Below, one piece after another: positions 1 through 8,257 of a DNA stretch of 64,000 nt. Source of the DNA: Anaerolineales bacterium. GTDB taxonomy: Bacteria; Chloroflexota; Anaerolineae; 4572-78; J111. The DNA lies in the NCBI GenBank assembly GCA_020634855.1, contig JACKAU010000009.1, forward strand, positions 62,001 through 126,000, written 5' to 3'. A program made the position numbers and the translations under genes. How positions within the stretch are numbered: the stretch's first letter is position 1; each line of letters starts with the position of its first letter. Under the pieces are notes generated by a model that worked only from the letters and a program-made list of their open reading frames with translations, ran no database searches and had not been told where the DNA came from.

Positions 1-374
1 CTTTTCGGGAAAAATTCCAGGGCTTTGTCGGCCCACTCGACCAGCGAAATACCATTGCCGAAGAGATACTCTTCTAAGCCAAAGGACAGCGTTTCGGTGG
101 CATCCGCTAGCCGGTACAGATCGATATGATAGACAGGCAACCGACCACGATATTCATTGACCAGGGTGAAGGTGGGCGAGATAACCGGATCGACCACGTC
201 CAGCCCCTGGCAAACGCCCTGTATCCAGCGCGTTTTGCCGCTGCCCAGATCGCCTATCAGGGCCACTACATCGCCGGCTTGTAGCAATGTGGCCAAACGC
301 ATACCCAACCGGCGAGTTTGGTTTTCGCTATGACTAATAAAATCTAATGTGTTCGGTTCCAGAATTGGCGACAT
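1..374 (-). CDS. tsaE: tRNA threonylcarbamoyladenosine biosynthesis ATPase TsaE (partial)
   Basis: The first 124 residues of TsaE are visible; the C-terminus runs off the window edge. TsaE is the P-loop ATPase that works with TsaB and TsaD to put the t6A modification on tRNAs reading ANN codons. The sequence shows the Walker A motif GDLGSGKT near residue 41, the family signature SPTFTLVNEY near residue 65, and the HIDLYRL and VEWADKA stretches typical of the fold. The ATG at 374 follows GATGAGGGAACG, a weak Shine-Dalgarno. The gene is divergent from the phosphoesterase that follows. Family recognition is strong; the missing end prevents a length check. Confidence 0.9.
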   Translation of the reverse strand, partial: MSPILEPNTLDFISHSENQTRRLGMRLATLLQAGDVVALIGDLGSGKTRWIQGVCQGLDVVDPVISPTFTLVNEYRGRLPVYHIDLYRLADATETLSFGLEEYLFGNGISLVEWADKALEFFPK

Positions 375-429
375 CGTTCCCTCATCTCCGCTAGGATTAT
401 ACACATTTTAGTAGACAGGGACAAAGCCT

Positions 430-459
430 TTGGCAGAATTGTAAAATATATGGTAATAT
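430..459 (+). promoter_or_regulatory. possible sigma70-type promoter for the phosphoesterase gene
   Basis: TTGGCA at 430-435 and TAATAT at 454-459 are separated by 18 bases and lie in the AT-rich gap between the divergent tsaE and phosphoesterase genes. The match to consensus is moderate, so this is a tentative call. Confidence 0.3.
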
Positions 460-522
460 ATTCTGGTATATATCGAAGATAATTAGGGTTAGTTGGGTCT
501 TCGGATTGTTAAAGAGGTCTAT

Positions 523-1263
523 ATGCGTTACCTGGTAATTTCTGACGTTCACGCCAATCTAGCTGCTTTCGAAGCCGTACTAGAAGACGCAGAAGGGTTG
601 TATGACAAGGTCTGGTGTTTGGGTGATATGGTTGGGTATGGTCCTGACCCTAATGAGTGCGTCGAACTGTTGTTGACGCTCGATCACCTCTGTATTGCCG
701 GCAACCACGATTGGGCGGTTTTAGGCAAACTCGATATCGACGATTTTAATCCCGATGCGCGCTTCGCTTCGTTGTGGACGCGAGATCAGCTTAAAGGTAA
801 TGTTCGAGACTACTTAGACAATTTACCCATTGCGCTGGTAGAGGAGAACATTTACACCCTGGTTCACGGCAGCCCGCGCCACCCCATTTGGGAATATATT
901 CTTTACCCCGCCGTAGCTCAACCCAATTTTAAGCATTTTAATACTCTCTACTGTTTTGTCGGTCATACCCATAGCCCGGTGATTTTTACGGAGGCCGCCG
1001 ACCCCAACGCGACCTGCGACGCCATTGTGCCGGAATTCAACAGCGGCCCCTCGCCGCTGGGTGAGCGCCGCCTGATTCTGAACCCCGGCAGCATCGGCCA
1101 ACCTAGGGATGGCGACGCTAGAGCGGCTTACGGTATTCTAGATGTCGAGACCAGCACCTTTGAGCATCGACGCATCTCTTATCCGGTGGGGGTCACACAG
1201 GAAAAGATGAAGAAATGGGATTTTCCGCCCCGCCTATGGAAGCGTTTAGCCTTCGGCTGGTAG
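523..1263 (+). CDS. metallophosphoesterase, YfcE-like family
   Basis: A 246-residue calcineurin-like phosphoesterase of the small YfcE/MJ0936 type, a cytosolic two-metal phosphodiesterase or phosphatase of unknown physiological substrate. Metal-ligand motifs are all present: SDVH (Asp8, His10), GDMVGYGPD (Asp35), GNHD (Asn61, His62), VHGSPR near residue 113 and GHTHSP near 145, followed by NPGSIGQPRDG. The ATG at 523 is preferred because AAAGAGGT lies 5 bases upstream; an in-frame TTG at 493 would add ten residues that do not belong to the fold. It stands alone on its strand. Family is clear, substrate is not. Confidence 0.87.
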   Translation: MRYLVISDVHANLAAFEAVLEDAEGLYDKVWCLGDMVGYGPDPNECVELLLTLDHLCIAGNHDWAVLGKLDIDDFNPDARFASLWTRDQLKGNVRDYLDNLPIALVEENIYTLVHGSPRHPIWEYILYPAVAQPNFKHFNTLYCFVGHTHSPVIFTEAADPNATCDAIVPEFNSGPSPLGERRLILNPGSIGQPRDGDARAAYGILDVETSTFEHRRISYPVGVTQEKMKKWDFPPRLWKRLAFGW

Positions 1264-1503
1264 TATAATGGATGGCTCATTTAAGCCTTCGCTGACATCC
1301 CCTCCAACTGTTTAGACGAATAAGTCACCAGAATAAACAGCTTAAACAGGTAAGTTCAGTAAACGGTAATTTAAACCGTATGAGGTTCGTATGGAACTCG
1401 TAGGGTTTGTTTGACGTCTATAAATTTAACCGCATACAATTAAAGGTGTCCGGCGCCAGTCGGGCATAACCACTTAAAGCTATTCTCAAGGAGCAAACAA
1501 ACC

Positions 1504-2478
1504 ATGAAAACGAGTAGATACCGGCTATTTTCCTTTGCGATGTTTTGGACTATTTTGATCATTCTATTCGGCGGGTTGGCCGGATGCAGTTCAGCCAACG
1601 AGGCCTCGATGGAGGCTTTTTCTGAAGCCGGCGATAGGGCCATGCCGCAAAGTGCTCCGGTCGAAGCCGAAGCGTCGGCTGAAGAGTCAATGCTTTATGC
1701 TGATGGCGACTCGGTGGCGGTGGAAGATTTTCTGGGGGCGGCGGTGGCCCAGGCCCAAGAAACAAGGGTTATCATTTATACCGGCGATATCGCCTTGGTG
1801 GTCAAAGATACGCAGGCCGCGGTTGACGAAATCACCGCGCTGTCGAGCGAGTTAGATGGCTTCGTATCCGGCTCCAACGTCTATGAATCGGGCGATGTGC
1901 TGCGCGGCAGCGTCACCATCCGCGTGCCGGCCGATCGCTATCAGACAGCCCTTGTCCGGCTGCGGGAGATGGCGCTGCGTGTTGAGCGTGAGAATTCAAC
2001 CACCCAGGATGTCACCGAAGAGTTCACCGATTTACAAGCGCGTAAAACTAACCTGGAATTTACCGAGGCGGCCCTTCAGCAGCTTTTAGAAGAACGGCAG
2101 CGGGTGGGCAGCACCAGCGACATTCTAGAAGTTTACCGCGAATTAACAACCATTCGCGGGCAAATTGAGCAGATCGAGGGACGGCTACGCTATCTGGCGA
2201 ACCAATCGGCTTTATCCACCATCACCATCCAACTGACGCCCGATGTGCTTTACCAGCCGGTAAGCGTGGCCGGTTGGGCGCCTCAAGGCGTCGCCAGAGA
2301 GGCGTTACAGGCGCTGGTAGCGGCGTTACAGGGGGTGGCCAATATCGTTATTTGGGGCGTTGTCTTTATTCTGCCGTTGTTGTTGGTACTCTTGATCCCG
2401 GTTGTGATTTTGGTAATAATTATTCGCTGGTGGTTAAAGCGGCGGCGAGGGACGCCAAAAGTCGCCGCTAAGTCATAA
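1504..2478 (+). CDS. DUF4349 domain lipoprotein
   Basis: A 324-residue predicted lipoprotein. Residues 1-27 are a signal peptide with a hydrophobic core, and LAGC places the lipidated Cys at position 28. A low-complexity acidic/Ala spacer (about 29-85) leads to a DUF4349 domain with the typical start RVIIYTGDIALVVKD, a central helical hairpin (about 170-235, with TDLQARKTNLEFTE and REL..IRGQIEQIEGRLRYL), and a C-terminal membrane helix near 280-312 followed by a basic tail. DUF4349 proteins are envelope-anchored and of unknown function. AAGGAG lies about 10 bases before the ATG. A strong terminator follows, so the gene is probably monocistronic. Confidence 0.85.
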   Translation: MKTSRYRLFSFAMFWTILIILFGGLAGCSSANEASMEAFSEAGDRAMPQSAPVEAEASAEESMLYADGDSVAVEDFLGAAVAQAQETRVIIYTGDIALVVKDTQAAVDEITALSSELDGFVSGSNVYESGDVLRGSVTIRVPADRYQTALVRLREMALRVERENSTTQDVTEEFTDLQARKTNLEFTEAALQQLLEERQRVGSTSDILEVYRELTTIRGQIEQIEGRLRYLANQSALSTITIQLTPDVLYQPVSVAGWAPQGVAREALQALVAALQGVANIVIWGVVFILPLLLVLLIPVVILVIIIRWWLKRRRGTPKVAAKS

Positions 2479-2502
2479 CTATCGAGGGATTATATTGTCT
2501 TT

Positions 2503-2537
2503 AAGCTCAAGGTCCAGGACCTTGAGCTTTTTGTTTT
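2503..2537 (+). terminator. rho-independent terminator
   Basis: AAGCTCAAGGTCC pairs perfectly with GGACCTTGAGCTT around a single central base (effective loop about 5), followed by TTTTTGTTTT. It lies just after the DUF4349 gene and faces the convergent minus-strand gene. Confidence 0.85.
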
Positions 2538-2608
2538 CAAGGGGTGGGTGTGTTGTATTCGCGTTGGAATAATTAGGTTTTTAGGCGATTATCGGTCAGA
2601 CTCTTTAT

Positions 2609-4342
2609 CTAATATGGGCGAACTTCATTGGGGGCCGGAGGATTAGTAATCTCATGATACTCGCCGATTATGTCAATAATCTGTTTGTTAGTGTTATCAC
2701 GAGCTGTTTCTCTTCTTTTCTGTTGGAAAATATCCCACCGTCTAAAAATTTCTTCCTGGACTGAACTGGGATTAAACACCTTTGTAAAGGTAAAATTGCC
2801 TTCTCGACTGGCTGTTTCGATGACGACATCGCCTAAATTGATGAGCTTGTAAAAAAAGTTGGGAATATTGTAAGTAATGCTTTGAATACTGTCGAAGCTA
2901 CCTTCGCGGACGTGCTCGCCGCGCAATCGAAAGGCCGAGCTTTGGACATCGACGATTTTGGTATCGCTAACCTTGTAAACATCGCGCCGCCAACTATCAT
3001 ATCGAAATAGATACCAGGTAAAGGCGGCCACAACGCCGATAATAAAAACGCCTATCCAGGCCCAGTTTGCCGGTGAACTGAACGGCCACAAGCCAAATAT
3101 GCTGGCCAAGAGGAGGTAAAGCGCTATGAGAAAGATCGGCAACGGAAGGAGTATGTGCGCCAACAGAATAAAATAATGTTTACGCCAGGTGATCTCTTTG
3201 TTGTTGGGAGACATCACCCTGATCCGCGGGACAAAATAACCCAAGGTGAATTTGGGAACAACCACTTTGGGCAGCATACGATGGGCGACAATTTTAGGAT
3301 CGGCCCCACCTTTGGGTTGCTCGGCCAGGATATTTTTCTGCAAGCGCTGGTTGACCATATCTCTTACAGAGCGCGTGTCAGAATGGGCCACGCGCTCTTT
3401 TGCCCGCTGCTGCTGCTGTAAGATAATGCGGCTCAAGTATTGAGCCGACGGCAGGTTGTCGACGGCAACGGTGCCAACCGCCGCTGTTTTGATAAAAATA
3501 TCATCAACATCAAAAAATAGATCCAGCCAGTTGTGAGATTCGACCGTAACGCTTTGAATTTGGGTCAAGGGGGCTTCGCGCCGTTCTTCGCCGTAAAACA
3601 AAATACGTTCGATGTGAACCACCCGTTTGGTGGTTACGATAAAATCATCGTTACGCCAGTCAATATATTGATAAATGAGCATAAGGACTGAGATAATGAT
3701 GAACGGCGCAATTAACAGCATCAAAAGCCAGCCCGTAGCAGCGTCAAAAAGCGACAGGCCGATAATCTCGGCCAAAATCAGCACGATCACCGGTATAATC
3801 AGGATCAGGATAGGACCGGTCAGTTTAGCCAAGAAAGCCAAAAAATGCCGTTTCGCCCATACAACCACGACCTCATCGGGCTGTTTTCCGGGAAAACGAA
3901 CTAAAGCCTGCTCATCGTATCTGCGCTCAATGGTTTCGAAGTAATCTTCAATGCCGGGGTCTTGCGTCAACAGCCACGCTAACGTTTCTCGGTTAAAAAC
4001 AGCGACGACCGAGTCTCTCACCGCCTCAACCGTCGCCGCCCGAGGCGTATCGTTCAGCAGGGAGCGAATACCGAATATGGCCCCGATGTCCATATAATTT
4101 AATAGCCGAGGTGGACTATACTCAACATCAATGGCGCTAAATTCACCGCGAATCACCATGTAAAACTCATTGAAATTTTGATCGCCTTGTTTAAGCAGTT
4201 GGGTGCCATGCCAACAGTACCTTGTAGTACATTGCTCTGCCAGCCGCGCCGTTTGATCAGCATTCAAATTCGCAAAGGCCGGATGTTCGTTAAGTAAATT
4301 GATTAATTCGGCTACTGCTTCATCTCGATCGATCTTATCCAT
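2609..4342 (-). CDS. cyclic nucleotide-binding domain / double bacterial PH domain membrane protein
   Basis: A 577-residue protein of unusual architecture. Residues about 20-140 form a cNMP-binding-like beta barrel (LLKQGD, DIGAIFG, TPRAATVEA); the usual Glu of the phosphate cassette is replaced, so nucleotide binding is uncertain. Two membrane helices near 168-225 precede a YdbS-like bacterial PH domain (about 233-310, with DWRNDDFIVTTKRVVHIE and REAPLTQIQSVTVE). A second pair of helices near 388-445 precedes a second copy (about 450-520, with YDSWRRDVYKVSDTKIVD and FDSIQSITYNIPN). The repeat of helix pair plus PH domain is visible directly. It is probably a membrane sensor or scaffold; no specific role can be assigned. 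Confidence 0.75.
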   Translation of the reverse strand: MDKIDRDEAVAELINLLNEHPAFANLNADQTARLAEQCTTRYCWHGTQLLKQGDQNFNEFYMVIRGEFSAIDVEYSPPRLLNYMDIGAIFGIRSLLNDTPRAATVEAVRDSVVAVFNRETLAWLLTQDPGIEDYFETIERRYDEQALVRFPGKQPDEVVVVWAKRHFLAFLAKLTGPILILIIPVIVLILAEIIGLSLFDAATGWLLMLLIAPFIIISVLMLIYQYIDWRNDDFIVTTKRVVHIERILFYGEERREAPLTQIQSVTVESHNWLDLFFDVDDIFIKTAAVGTVAVDNLPSAQYLSRIILQQQQRAKERVAHSDTRSVRDMVNQRLQKNILAEQPKGGADPKIVAHRMLPKVVVPKFTLGYFVPRIRVMSPNNKEITWRKHYFILLAHILLPLPIFLIALYLLLASIFGLWPFSSPANWAWIGVFIIGVVAAFTWYLFRYDSWRRDVYKVSDTKIVDVQSSAFRLRGEHVREGSFDSIQSITYNIPNFFYKLINLGDVVIETASREGNFTFTKVFNPSSVQEEIFRRWDIFQQKRRETARDNTNKQIIDIIGEYHEITNPPAPNEVRPY

Positions 4343-4483
4343 AATCTTCCTACTTTACAATCAATTGAATGGGTTCGCTTACTCTTGATTTTACCATAGA
4401 ATATTAAAAAGAGGAACAAGTGAGCTATTAACATAAAATTTGGAGATAGAAATAGAGATGGAGAGCAAAAATGGAATTGGACA

Positions 4484-6142
4484 TTAATTGAGGGTGTAGA
4501 TAGAGATATTATTTCGTTGGTCATGATAGATTAAGGGTAGTAAATTTTCAATTTTCTCTTTCGATTTTCTATCGAGCAACAAGTTGTGAACCACAATGTA
4601 ATCGACGCCCAACTCGCGCAGCATGTCTAAACCGGCGTCGGTGGGGAACCGGCTCATTTCCTCACGCAGAGGGGCGTGGCCCGGCGGAAAAAAGCCGGAG
4701 TAGCCGTTGACCATCCGGCCTTGGAAGGTTCTATTCTCCAGCATCCAGATAGTCGTTGGCTCAAAATCGGCGACGCCCGGACTGGCGGCAAAAGGGAGCA
4801 TCACAATTTCCGGCTGATTGTCTTGTTGATTAAGCCAGTTTTGCCAGGCAGCGGCGGTTGGGAGCGGCGGCAGCGGTTCCAGTGGCAGGGGCAGAGCTAC
4901 CATTTCGATCAAGGCCGCAATGGTGATCGGGACAATGATGAGCTGGCCTCGTTCGGCCCATTTCGAGCCCCACCGCTCTAAATTCCACAGGCCAAAGCTG
5001 GCCAACAAAGCCAGATGGATTTGGACAAAGGCCGCCAGACGAAAAGGACTGCGTAACTGCTCGAAGCCAGGCAAATAGGCGCGAACCCATTGGTAGGGTT
5101 GGAGATCGCCCATGCGCAGCCGCAATCCCAGCGACAACAACAGCGCCAGAATGGTCGCCACGACGAGATAGGCTTTGACTCGCTGGGGGCCGCGCCCCGC
5201 TAAACCGACACCTGCCAGGATGATTAGCACCAGGCCGGGGAAGAGGCGCTGGCCCGGCTTTGAGGCCAGCCCCAACGTCCGGCCGTACCACACATTGTAA
5301 TCCAGAAAATTCAGATAGTCGGCTAACCGGGCCGAGTTATTTTCGATGGTCTGTTCGGGTCGGGTGAAGCCGTACTGCTGCAACTGCCGGTACTGTCCCC
5401 ACAGTACCGGGCCGGTGAGAACGAGGGTAATCAATAGCCCCGCCGCGAAATGGGTGGCCAAGCGACGGGTCAAATATTTTTTCTCGATTTGAAATAACAG
5501 CGCCAGTGGTAAGAATATTAGACTAAACAAGCCGTAATAGCCGCAGGTCAAAAATGTAACCGGCCCGCCCAGCCCAAAGCCGAGGGTGTTCCGCCAGGTA
5601 GTCCGGGTGAGCAGCCGCCCCATAAAGAGCAGCCACCACAAAAACCCGAATAGGGCGATCAACTGCAAAACGCCCATCTCCTGGGCCACAAACGGCAGCG
5701 ATTGCATCAGCAGGCCGCCCAGCAAGGCCGGTAGAGGCGTTACACCCCAGCTGCGCAGCAGCCAGCAAGCGAACCAGCCATTAAGCGTCAAAAAGAGGAT
5801 GACCACGAAATTATAGACCAGCGCCGGCGATTGCGTCGCCAACCAAATCGGCGCGGCCAGCAGGGCCGTCAGGGGTTGAATTTCAGAAAAGGCGAAGGCG
5901 CCGGCGTTGGGGGCAAAGATGGGAGCATCCCAATAATTCGGATAACCGTTGGTCAGTTGGTCGATATTCCATTGGAGGGTCCACAGGTTAAAGAAGGGGA
6001 CGGTGCCGACGGATTCGTCCCCTAGTGGTAGCGTATTGAATGGATGGAGGATAAGGGGAAAGGTGAGGATGAGGGACCAGGCCACAAAGACCAGAAAAAG
6101 AGAAAGGGTCGAGAATAGTCTCCTCTCTCGACCCTTTTTCAC
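4484..6142 (-). CDS. polytopic membrane protein, glycosyltransferase-C-like
   Basis: A large integral membrane protein of about 550 residues with ten or more hydrophobic segments (for example FLVFVAWSLILTFPLIL, AGLLITLVLTGPVLWG, VATILALLLSLGLRL) and a soluble C-terminal part of about 120 residues containing ELGVDYIVVHNLLL. An early extracytoplasmic loop with LPLGDESVGTVPFF recalls the acidic first loop of GT-C enzymes, but I cannot name a family. The start is uncertain: an ATG at 6190 would overlap the preceding gene by 29 bases, so the GTG at 6142 is used; a GTG at 6085 is also possible. A bidirectional-looking hairpin sits inside the first codons. Confidence 0.6.
   Translation of the reverse strand: MKKGRERRLFSTLSLFLVFVAWSLILTFPLILHPFNTLPLGDESVGTVPFFNLWTLQWNIDQLTNGYPNYWDAPIFAPNAGAFAFSEIQPLTALLAAPIWLATQSPALVYNFVVILFLTLNGWFACWLLRSWGVTPLPALLGGLLMQSLPFVAQEMGVLQLIALFGFLWWLLFMGRLLTRTTWRNTLGFGLGGPVTFLTCGYYGLFSLIFLPLALLFQIEKKYLTRRLATHFAAGLLITLVLTGPVLWGQYRQLQQYGFTRPEQTIENNSARLADYLNFLDYNVWYGRTLGLASKPGQRLFPGLVLIILAGVGLAGRGPQRVKAYLVVATILALLLSLGLRLRMGDLQPYQWVRAYLPGFEQLRSPFRLAAFVQIHLALLASFGLWNLERWGSKWAERGQLIIVPITIAALIEMVALPLPLEPLPPLPTAAAWQNWLNQQDNQPEIVMLPFAASPGVADFEPTTIWMLENRTFQGRMVNGYSGFFPPGHAPLREEMSRFPTDAGLDMLRELGVDYIVVHNLLLDRKSKEKIENLLPLIYHDQRNNISIYTLN
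6106..6134 (-). terminator. hairpin after mmdB, possible terminator or attenuator
   Basis: GGGTCGAGA and TCTCGACCC form a 9-bp stem with an 11-base loop, followed on the minus strand by TTTCTCTTTTTCT. It lies about 30 bases after the mmdB stop and inside the first codons assigned to the next gene, so it could end the decarboxylase operon. If it does, the membrane-protein start would be the GTG at 6085. Confidence 0.5.
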
Positions 6143-6161
6143 TTTTTCGCTAATTATAAGC

Positions 6162-7334
6162 TTACCCCTGCAACATCGATAACAACACACCGGCTGCTAC
6201 GGCCGAGCCGATAACCCCGGCCACGTTGGGGGCCATGGCGTGAACAATTAAGAAGTTTTGTGGGTCCGCTTTTTGCCCTTCGACGTGCGAGACGCGAGCG
6301 GCCATCGGCACCGCCGATACCCCGGCGGAACCAATCAGCGGGTTGATCTTGTTAGAAGAGAACATGTTCATGAGCTTGGCAAAGAGTACGCCACTAGCCG
6401 TACCAATCATAAACGCTACCGCGCCCATCGCAAAGATAACCACCGATTGGGGCTTCAGGAAGGTGTCGGCCTGCGTGCTGACGCCAATGGTCAAGCCCAA
6501 GATAATGGTTACACTGTCGATCAAGGCGTTACGCGCTGTATTGGCTAAGCGATCCGTTACGGCGCTTTCTTTAAGCAGGTTCCCCAGCAGCAGCATCGAC
6601 AACAGCGGCAGCGATCCCGGTGCAATAAGCACACAAATAACGTAGGTTATAATCGGGAAAAGGAGGCGCTTAAAGCGGCTAGGCACGGGTGGAGCCGGCA
6701 TGCGGATTTTCCGTTCCTCTTCCGTGGTCAACAGCCGCATGATGGGCGGTTGAATGACCGGAACCAGGGCCATGTATGAGTAAGCCGAAACCGCGATAGC
6801 TCCTAACAAATCGGGGGCTAACATACTGGTTAGGAAGATAGCCGTTGGCCCGTCCGCGCCACCGATAATGGCGATAGAGCCTGAAGCTTGGAACAAGCGC
6901 ATGGGATTATTAGGGTCAGCCAACCCCAGTACACCAATGGACCCCCCAATGTACAACGCGGCTAAAAAGGTAGCGAAAATCCCCATCTGAGCCGCCGCGC
7001 CCAACAATATCAACCTAGGTTGGGCCACAAGCGCCGAAAAATCGGTCATCGCCCCAATGCCTAGAAAGATGATGGGCGGGTAAATCCCTCGAACCACCCC
7101 GAAATAGAGGTAGTTCATCACGCTGCCTTCCTCATAGATACCCAATTCAAAGCCGGGCGGGAAGGGAACATTACCAACCACCATACCAAACCCAATCGGA
7201 ATAAGCAGAAGGGGTTCGAAGCCTCGGGCAATACCCAGGTAGACAAACGTCAAACCCACTACCACCATGATGATATTACCGATGGTGAAATAGTTAAAGC
7301 CTGTATCCTGTAGATATCCTAAAAACAGCTCCAT
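6162..7334 (-). CDS. mmdB: sodium-translocating decarboxylase beta subunit (OadB/GcdB/MmdB family)
   Basis: A 390-residue membrane protein, the usual length of the compact beta subunits. It is the channel that couples decarboxylation of carboxybiotin to export of Na+ ions. Visible family motifs include FLGIGAMTDFSAL near residue 94, the broken-helix region GSIAIIGGADGPTAIFLTS (about 151-169), which carries the conserved Asp used in Na+ transport, SPLIGSAGVSAVP-like NPLIGSAGVSAVPMAARV near 330, and the C-terminal LIVHAMAPNVAGVIGSAVAAG. It follows the biotin-carrier gene by 15 bases. Identity is certain at family level; the substrate comes from the neighbouring methylmalonyl-CoA genes. Confidence 0.92.
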   Translation of the reverse strand: MELFLGYLQDTGFNYFTIGNIIMVVVGLTFVYLGIARGFEPLLLIPIGFGMVVGNVPFPPGFELGIYEEGSVMNYLYFGVVRGIYPPIIFLGIGAMTDFSALVAQPRLILLGAAAQMGIFATFLAALYIGGSIGVLGLADPNNPMRLFQASGSIAIIGGADGPTAIFLTSMLAPDLLGAIAVSAYSYMALVPVIQPPIMRLLTTEEERKIRMPAPPVPSRFKRLLFPIITYVICVLIAPGSLPLLSMLLLGNLLKESAVTDRLANTARNALIDSVTIILGLTIGVSTQADTFLKPQSVVIFAMGAVAFMIGTASGVLFAKLMNMFSSNKINPLIGSAGVSAVPMAARVSHVEGQKADPQNFLIVHAMAPNVAGVIGSAVAAGVLLSMLQG

Positions 7335-7349
7335 AGTTAGAGTCTCTCC

Positions 7350-7775
7350 TTAGGAAAATTCTACCAGTACTTCACCCTGCTGGACGCTTTGATTGACGCT
7401 CACATGGACTTTTGAGACAACGCCATCAACGGGTGAATTGATTACAGTTTCCATCTTCATCGCTTCCAGAATAACGACCGGCGCGTCTTTCTTGACCGAG
7501 TCGCCTTCTTTCACTTTTACGCCTTTAACAACACCGGGCAGCGGTGCGGTCAAGGAACTGGCTCCGGCGCTTGGCGCAGCAGCAGGTGGTGCAGCAGGCG
7601 CTGGTGCAGGCATAGCGGGAGCAGGAGCAGCCGTCGAGGGCACGGCGGGTCTCGGAGCCGGATTTAGAACGGTGGTCGATTCATACCCGTATGAGCCGGA
7701 TTGGTCGGTGTCAGCTAAAACCTCGACTTCGACATCATAGGCGGTACCATTGACAGTTACACGTAGTTTTTTCAT
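7350..7775 (-). CDS. mmdC: biotin carboxyl carrier subunit of the Na+-pumping decarboxylase
   Basis: A 141-residue biotin carrier. An N-terminal part (1-35) leads into an Ala/Pro-rich flexible linker (about 42-75), which lets the carrier swing between active sites. The C-terminal biotinyl domain (about 78-141) holds EAMKMET, whose Lys is the biotinylation site, and ends LVEFS. It carries the carboxyl group from the MmdA carboxyltransferase to the membrane MmdB subunit. The length and linker match MmdC/GcdC carriers. It is read in the same direction as mmdD and mmdB. Confidence 0.9.
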   Translation of the reverse strand: MKKLRVTVNGTAYDVEVEVLADTDQSGSYGYESTTVLNPAPRPAVPSTAAPAPAMPAPAPAAPPAAAPSAGASSLTAPLPGVVKGVKVKEGDSVKKDAPVVILEAMKMETVINSPVDGVVSKVHVSVNQSVQQGEVLVEFS

Positions 7776-7846
7776 GGATACACTCTCTCCTCTATAAGAG
7801 TTTTTGCATTATTGTATTATTTATATGGTTGATGTTAAATTTTACT

Positions 7847-8224
7847 TTATCGATGGCGCGGCTTCTTAGTGAGATTACGAGAACTCACGTGTGCCACTCG
7901 GCCCTGCAAATGCCACTGCGGATTCGCCGCTTCTCGCCGGTAGCGAATCGTTTTTACCTGAACCGTCTGATCAAAGGCCGCCACAATAGCTGCTCCGATC
8001 GCGGCTACCACCTCGGCTGAAATGCCTTCTTCCACAACAGGCGCGGGTGCAGGTGCTGCCGCTGCTTTGGGTAAATTATATGCGTCGGGTTCTAGTTCCG
8101 GTTCTTTGTTCCGTTCAATCATCCAGCGATCAATGCGGTCAAAGAGCGTTAAAGCGACAAAGATAAGCACTAAAGCAAAAAATACTACGCTTATCCCGAT
8201 AAGTGCGACTAAAAATCCATTCAT
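7847..8224 (-). CDS. mmdD: OadG/MmdD-like small membrane subunit of the Na+-pumping decarboxylase
   Basis: A 125-residue protein with one N-terminal membrane helix (about 5-28, GFLVALIGISVVFFALVLIF), an acidic stretch, an Ala/Pro linker around residues 50-66, and a short C-terminal domain. This matches the OadG/MmdD family, which holds the soluble carboxyltransferase and carrier on the membrane beta subunit. The C-terminus contains VAAIGAAIVAAF, as in other delta subunits. It lies between mmdA (33 bases) and mmdC (71 bases). The small family is weakly conserved, so context supports the call. Confidence 0.82.
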   Translation of the reverse strand: MNGFLVALIGISVVFFALVLIFVALTLFDRIDRWMIERNKEPELEPDAYNLPKAAAAPAPAPVVEEGISAEVVAAIGAAIVAAFDQTVQVKTIRYRREAANPQWHLQGRVAHVSSRNLTKKPRHR

Positions 8225-8257
8225 GGATTGTCCCTCCTCCTTTCACACGATTTGCTT

